From positions 1 to 23,041 of the forward strand of contig NQWY01000608.1 in assembly GCA_019425655.1 (NCBI GenBank): a DNA stretch of 23,041 bases, read 5' to 3'. Under the pieces are notes generated by a model that was not told the DNA's origin, did no database searches, and worked only from the letters and a program-made list of their open reading frames with translations. A program made the position numbers and the translations under genes. Below, in pieces: positions 21,029-23,041 of the stretch. Each line of letters opens with the position of its first letter. Position 1 is the stretch's first letter. The stretch is from Rhizophagus prolifer (Eukaryota > Glomeromycota > Glomeromycetes > Glomerales > Glomeraceae).

Positions 21029-21034
21029 AATAAA
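21029..21034 (+). terminator. poly(A) signal of the 1133-residue gene
   Basis: AATAAA lies about 115 bp past the stop codon at 20912-20914 and is the first exact AATAAA downstream of it. Confidence 0.5.
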
Positions 21035-21617
21035 GACCTTTCATATTAGGCCTTGTCTATTTTTGATCCAAAATAACGTTTTTGGACGCAGTTCTTGCGT
21101 AGTATTCGTTTTATCTTCATTGACCGCACTGATAACAAACTTCATTTTGTGTAAATTGATCTTCACTCGAGGGGTTAAAATTATGAAATTATGCTATTAT
21201 ATTGGAAAATAAAATAAATTCATAACTGTTAGAAGAAAAATGCCAAAATGGTCATTAAGTTCTGACTTTTCTCTTATACTTAATCCTTCTTCAGTGTGGT
21301 CTTACGGCTCAAAGCCTGCCAGCTATCACGTAACCGGAATGTTCAGCTTATTTACATACTTACTGTAGATCTGGAACCAAATGGACATGGTGAAGTAGTT
21401 GACTGGCTTGAGACTGATAAACACGGCATATTCACGGGCTGGATGTTTATTATAACACAAAGCCAACGAATGTTATTGTGGCTCTTTACCATTTTCTGGT
21501 AGCAGTGTAGCCATGCATGCATCCAGGCGACGATGTACTGCACCGAAGGATGGAAATTATGTCCTAGACACAGCGTTTGCACATATTGGTACATGAGTTT
21601 ACGTAATACAGTGATGG

Positions 21618-22024
21618 CAAATGACCAGGTCATTTGGCTATTTTGAAATGGGAATTCCTAGCATGTGTACGTTATTATCGTACACACTGGCCAGAGTTAA
21701 CCTTTAACGCTATCACGTGCAATTGCATAACTTTTCTACGATAATAACGTACGCATGATGCGTAAGTTAAGGACCCTCAAATGACCCTCAAATGACTTTC
21801 AAATGACTTAGTATTCGGGTCAATTGTCATTTGAGTCATTTGAGTTTAATGTTATATAATTCAGGCCAAATTTATAATCCCGGCCAGAATTACAAATTTA
21901 CATACTTTAAACAAATAATTTGGCCAGAATTATGGTGTAATTTTTAAATGACCAGGTCATTTTGTCATTTAATGTTGAAATGACCCAAATGACAAGTGAC
22001 CAGTCATTTGAGTCATTTGAGTCA
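21618..22024. repeat. CAAATGAC palindromic repeat cluster
   Basis: AAATGACCAGGTCATTT, a near-perfect palindrome, occurs twice (within 21618-21637, and 21946-21962). Between and after them are three 11-bp tandem units ending TCAAATGAC (21775-21807) and the inverted form GTCATTTGAGTCATTTGAG (21826-21844 and 22003-22021). The arms can pair into hairpins in several ways. This may be a decayed mobile element or a satellite-like cluster. Confidence 0.5.
21662..21757. mobile_element. short inverted-repeat element
   Basis: GTACGTTATTATCGTA (21667-21682) is repeated exactly in reverse complement at 21737-21752. Pairing extends outward through CATG (21662-21665 with 21754-21757) across one mismatch. 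The enclosed 54 bp has no coding potential. It is MITE-like in form and lies inside the CAAATGAC cluster, so one may have inserted into the other. Confidence 0.4.
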
Positions 22025-22061
22025 CGGGCCATCATTGACGTAATATATAATAACCTAGCTA

Positions 22062-22619
22062 ATGACGCTTTTGGAAATAGACCTAGCAGATTCAAAACAA
22101 CCGATAAAAAGGATTTCTGTTATAGCAAATGAACCTATTGATTTCATTGTAGGTGTTGATCAAGATAATGCCTTTGATTGTGATACGACTCTTGCTCGTA
22201 TGGATATTCATTTATTGGATTTATCAGAAAATCAATCAGGATTTTCCATAATTACTGGATCAATTGGATTTGTACTGGGTATTATTAGCGCTATTCTGTT
22301 TCATATCTATTACCGATATCGTGAGAGTAGACGAAATGCTAATGTCGGTTATCAGGTTATCGATTTAATCATTTGAGACGAATCATATTATCTTTGCGAC
22401 AAACCTACTACTAGTATTAGAAAACCCAATCGCAGTCTTAGAACGGGATCATATATATTTGACTACATCATTAAAACCAATAATTGCTGAAGTCAAATTA
22501 AAAATATTGAAAGTGATATTGATGATCCTGCAGAAACTTTGAAGCATAGGAACACCCATAAAGCTAAATTATTTCTTCGAGAGGCGCATCTTACTTAGAA
22601 ATATTATCTACGTGAGATG
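22062..22619 (+). pseudogene. single-pass membrane protein gene, remnant
   Basis: An open frame of 104 residues (22062-22376) has a soluble N-terminal part (NEPIDFIVGVDQDNAF, CDTTLARMDIHLLDL), one membrane segment (FSIITGSIGFVLGIISAILF, near residues 61-80) and a basic stop-transfer tail (YYRYRESRRN). This is a type I-like topology without a visible signal peptide. Protein-like sequence continues beyond its stop to about 22619, and other short protein-like pieces lie upstream at about 21290-21600. I infer a broken copy of a longer membrane protein with several interruptions. I do not recognise the family, and whether it is host-derived is unknown. Confidence 0.4.
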
Positions 22620-23041
22620 GCCGCCCAAAAAAAGTTGAGATACATAAATGAGATTGTGCAATTACTGTACTAGACATTAATGAATCGCGTTTTACTCGCA
22701 TATGTGTTCTGTACTATGCACTCACCCTATAGAGAAGTAATGTTGTTTAAAAATTAAAAAGTTTGGAGATGTGACCGAAATTTCACATATTTGGGCCACA
22801 TTAGAATTATTGTTTGGATATTTTAATCAATTAACCAATTATTTTAAGTTGACTTTTATTTATAATAAATTTGTAGTTATTGTATTGTTCAATTACAAAC
22901 TGATTTGTTTATGTAAAAAACAAAGTTTACATGTACTCTATAATCAGTGTTAAACAAAATCAAATATAATATAAAGTAATAAAATGTTTATTTTATAAAT
23001 TTCACTCGATCCTTTTTTATGTGATCATTTGTATCATTTAT
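22620..23041. other. right-end AT-rich region, no gene seen
   Basis: No supported gene. The open frame at 22771-22953 is AT-driven low-complexity sequence without motifs. Confidence 0.5.

Larger units (their letters stand above)
20915..22061. other. intergenic region with repeats and gene remnants
   Basis: It holds the poly(A) region of the 1133-residue gene, short protein-like stretches between about 21290 and 21600, a 16-21 bp inverted repeat (21662-21757), and a cluster of CAAATGAC palindromes (21618-22024). No intact gene is seen. Confidence 0.5.

Noticed and set aside
21775-22024. A CRISPR array
   Set aside because: The CAAATGAC units are short, occur in both orientations and lack regular spacers; the genome is eukaryotic.

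Overview
The window looks like AT-rich nuclear DNA from a fungus. Genes on the minus strand are cut by many short GT-AG introns (about 60-97 nt), the spacers are long and very AT-rich, and there are TATA boxes and AATAAA signals but no operon-type ribosome binding sites. An early-diverging, very AT-rich lineage such as an arbuscular mycorrhizal fungus would fit, but that is an inference from composition and intron style only.

Layout. 1-3498: gene-poor DNA with a hairpin-rich segment at about 221-425. 3499-4562 (+): an uncharacterised multi-exon gene with an acidic repeat exon. 4563-6169: no gene seen. 6170-13241 (-): three consecutive genes of bacterial type, namely a LodB-like flavoprotein (6170-7654), a ferritin-fold protein of the iminophenyl-pyruvate dimer synthase (VioB C-terminal) family (8018-10267), and a LodA/GoxA-like CTQ quinoprotein oxidase (10209-13241). 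13242-17512: spacer between divergent genes, with a small inverted-repeat element. 17513-20914 (+): a single-exon gene for 1133 residues, apparently two bacterial-type modules joined. 20915-23041: spacer with inverted repeats and a CAAATGAC palindrome cluster, then a broken small membrane-protein gene.

How the parts may work together. In bacteria LodB-type flavoproteins are needed to make the cysteine tryptophylquinone (CTQ) cofactor of LodA-type amino-acid oxidases. Finding both next to a ferritin-fold enzyme and a large bacterial-looking protein suggests an amino-acid oxidation or secondary-metabolism cluster acquired from bacteria and then filled with introns. It now looks partly decayed. 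The LodB-like gene carries an exact 10-bp tandem duplication that breaks its frame. The LodA-like gene has a frame break just after its PGIE motif. The ferritin-fold gene and the 1133-residue gene read cleanly. Exon borders were derived by hand from frame, splice-site sequence and remembered family motifs; no database search was run.
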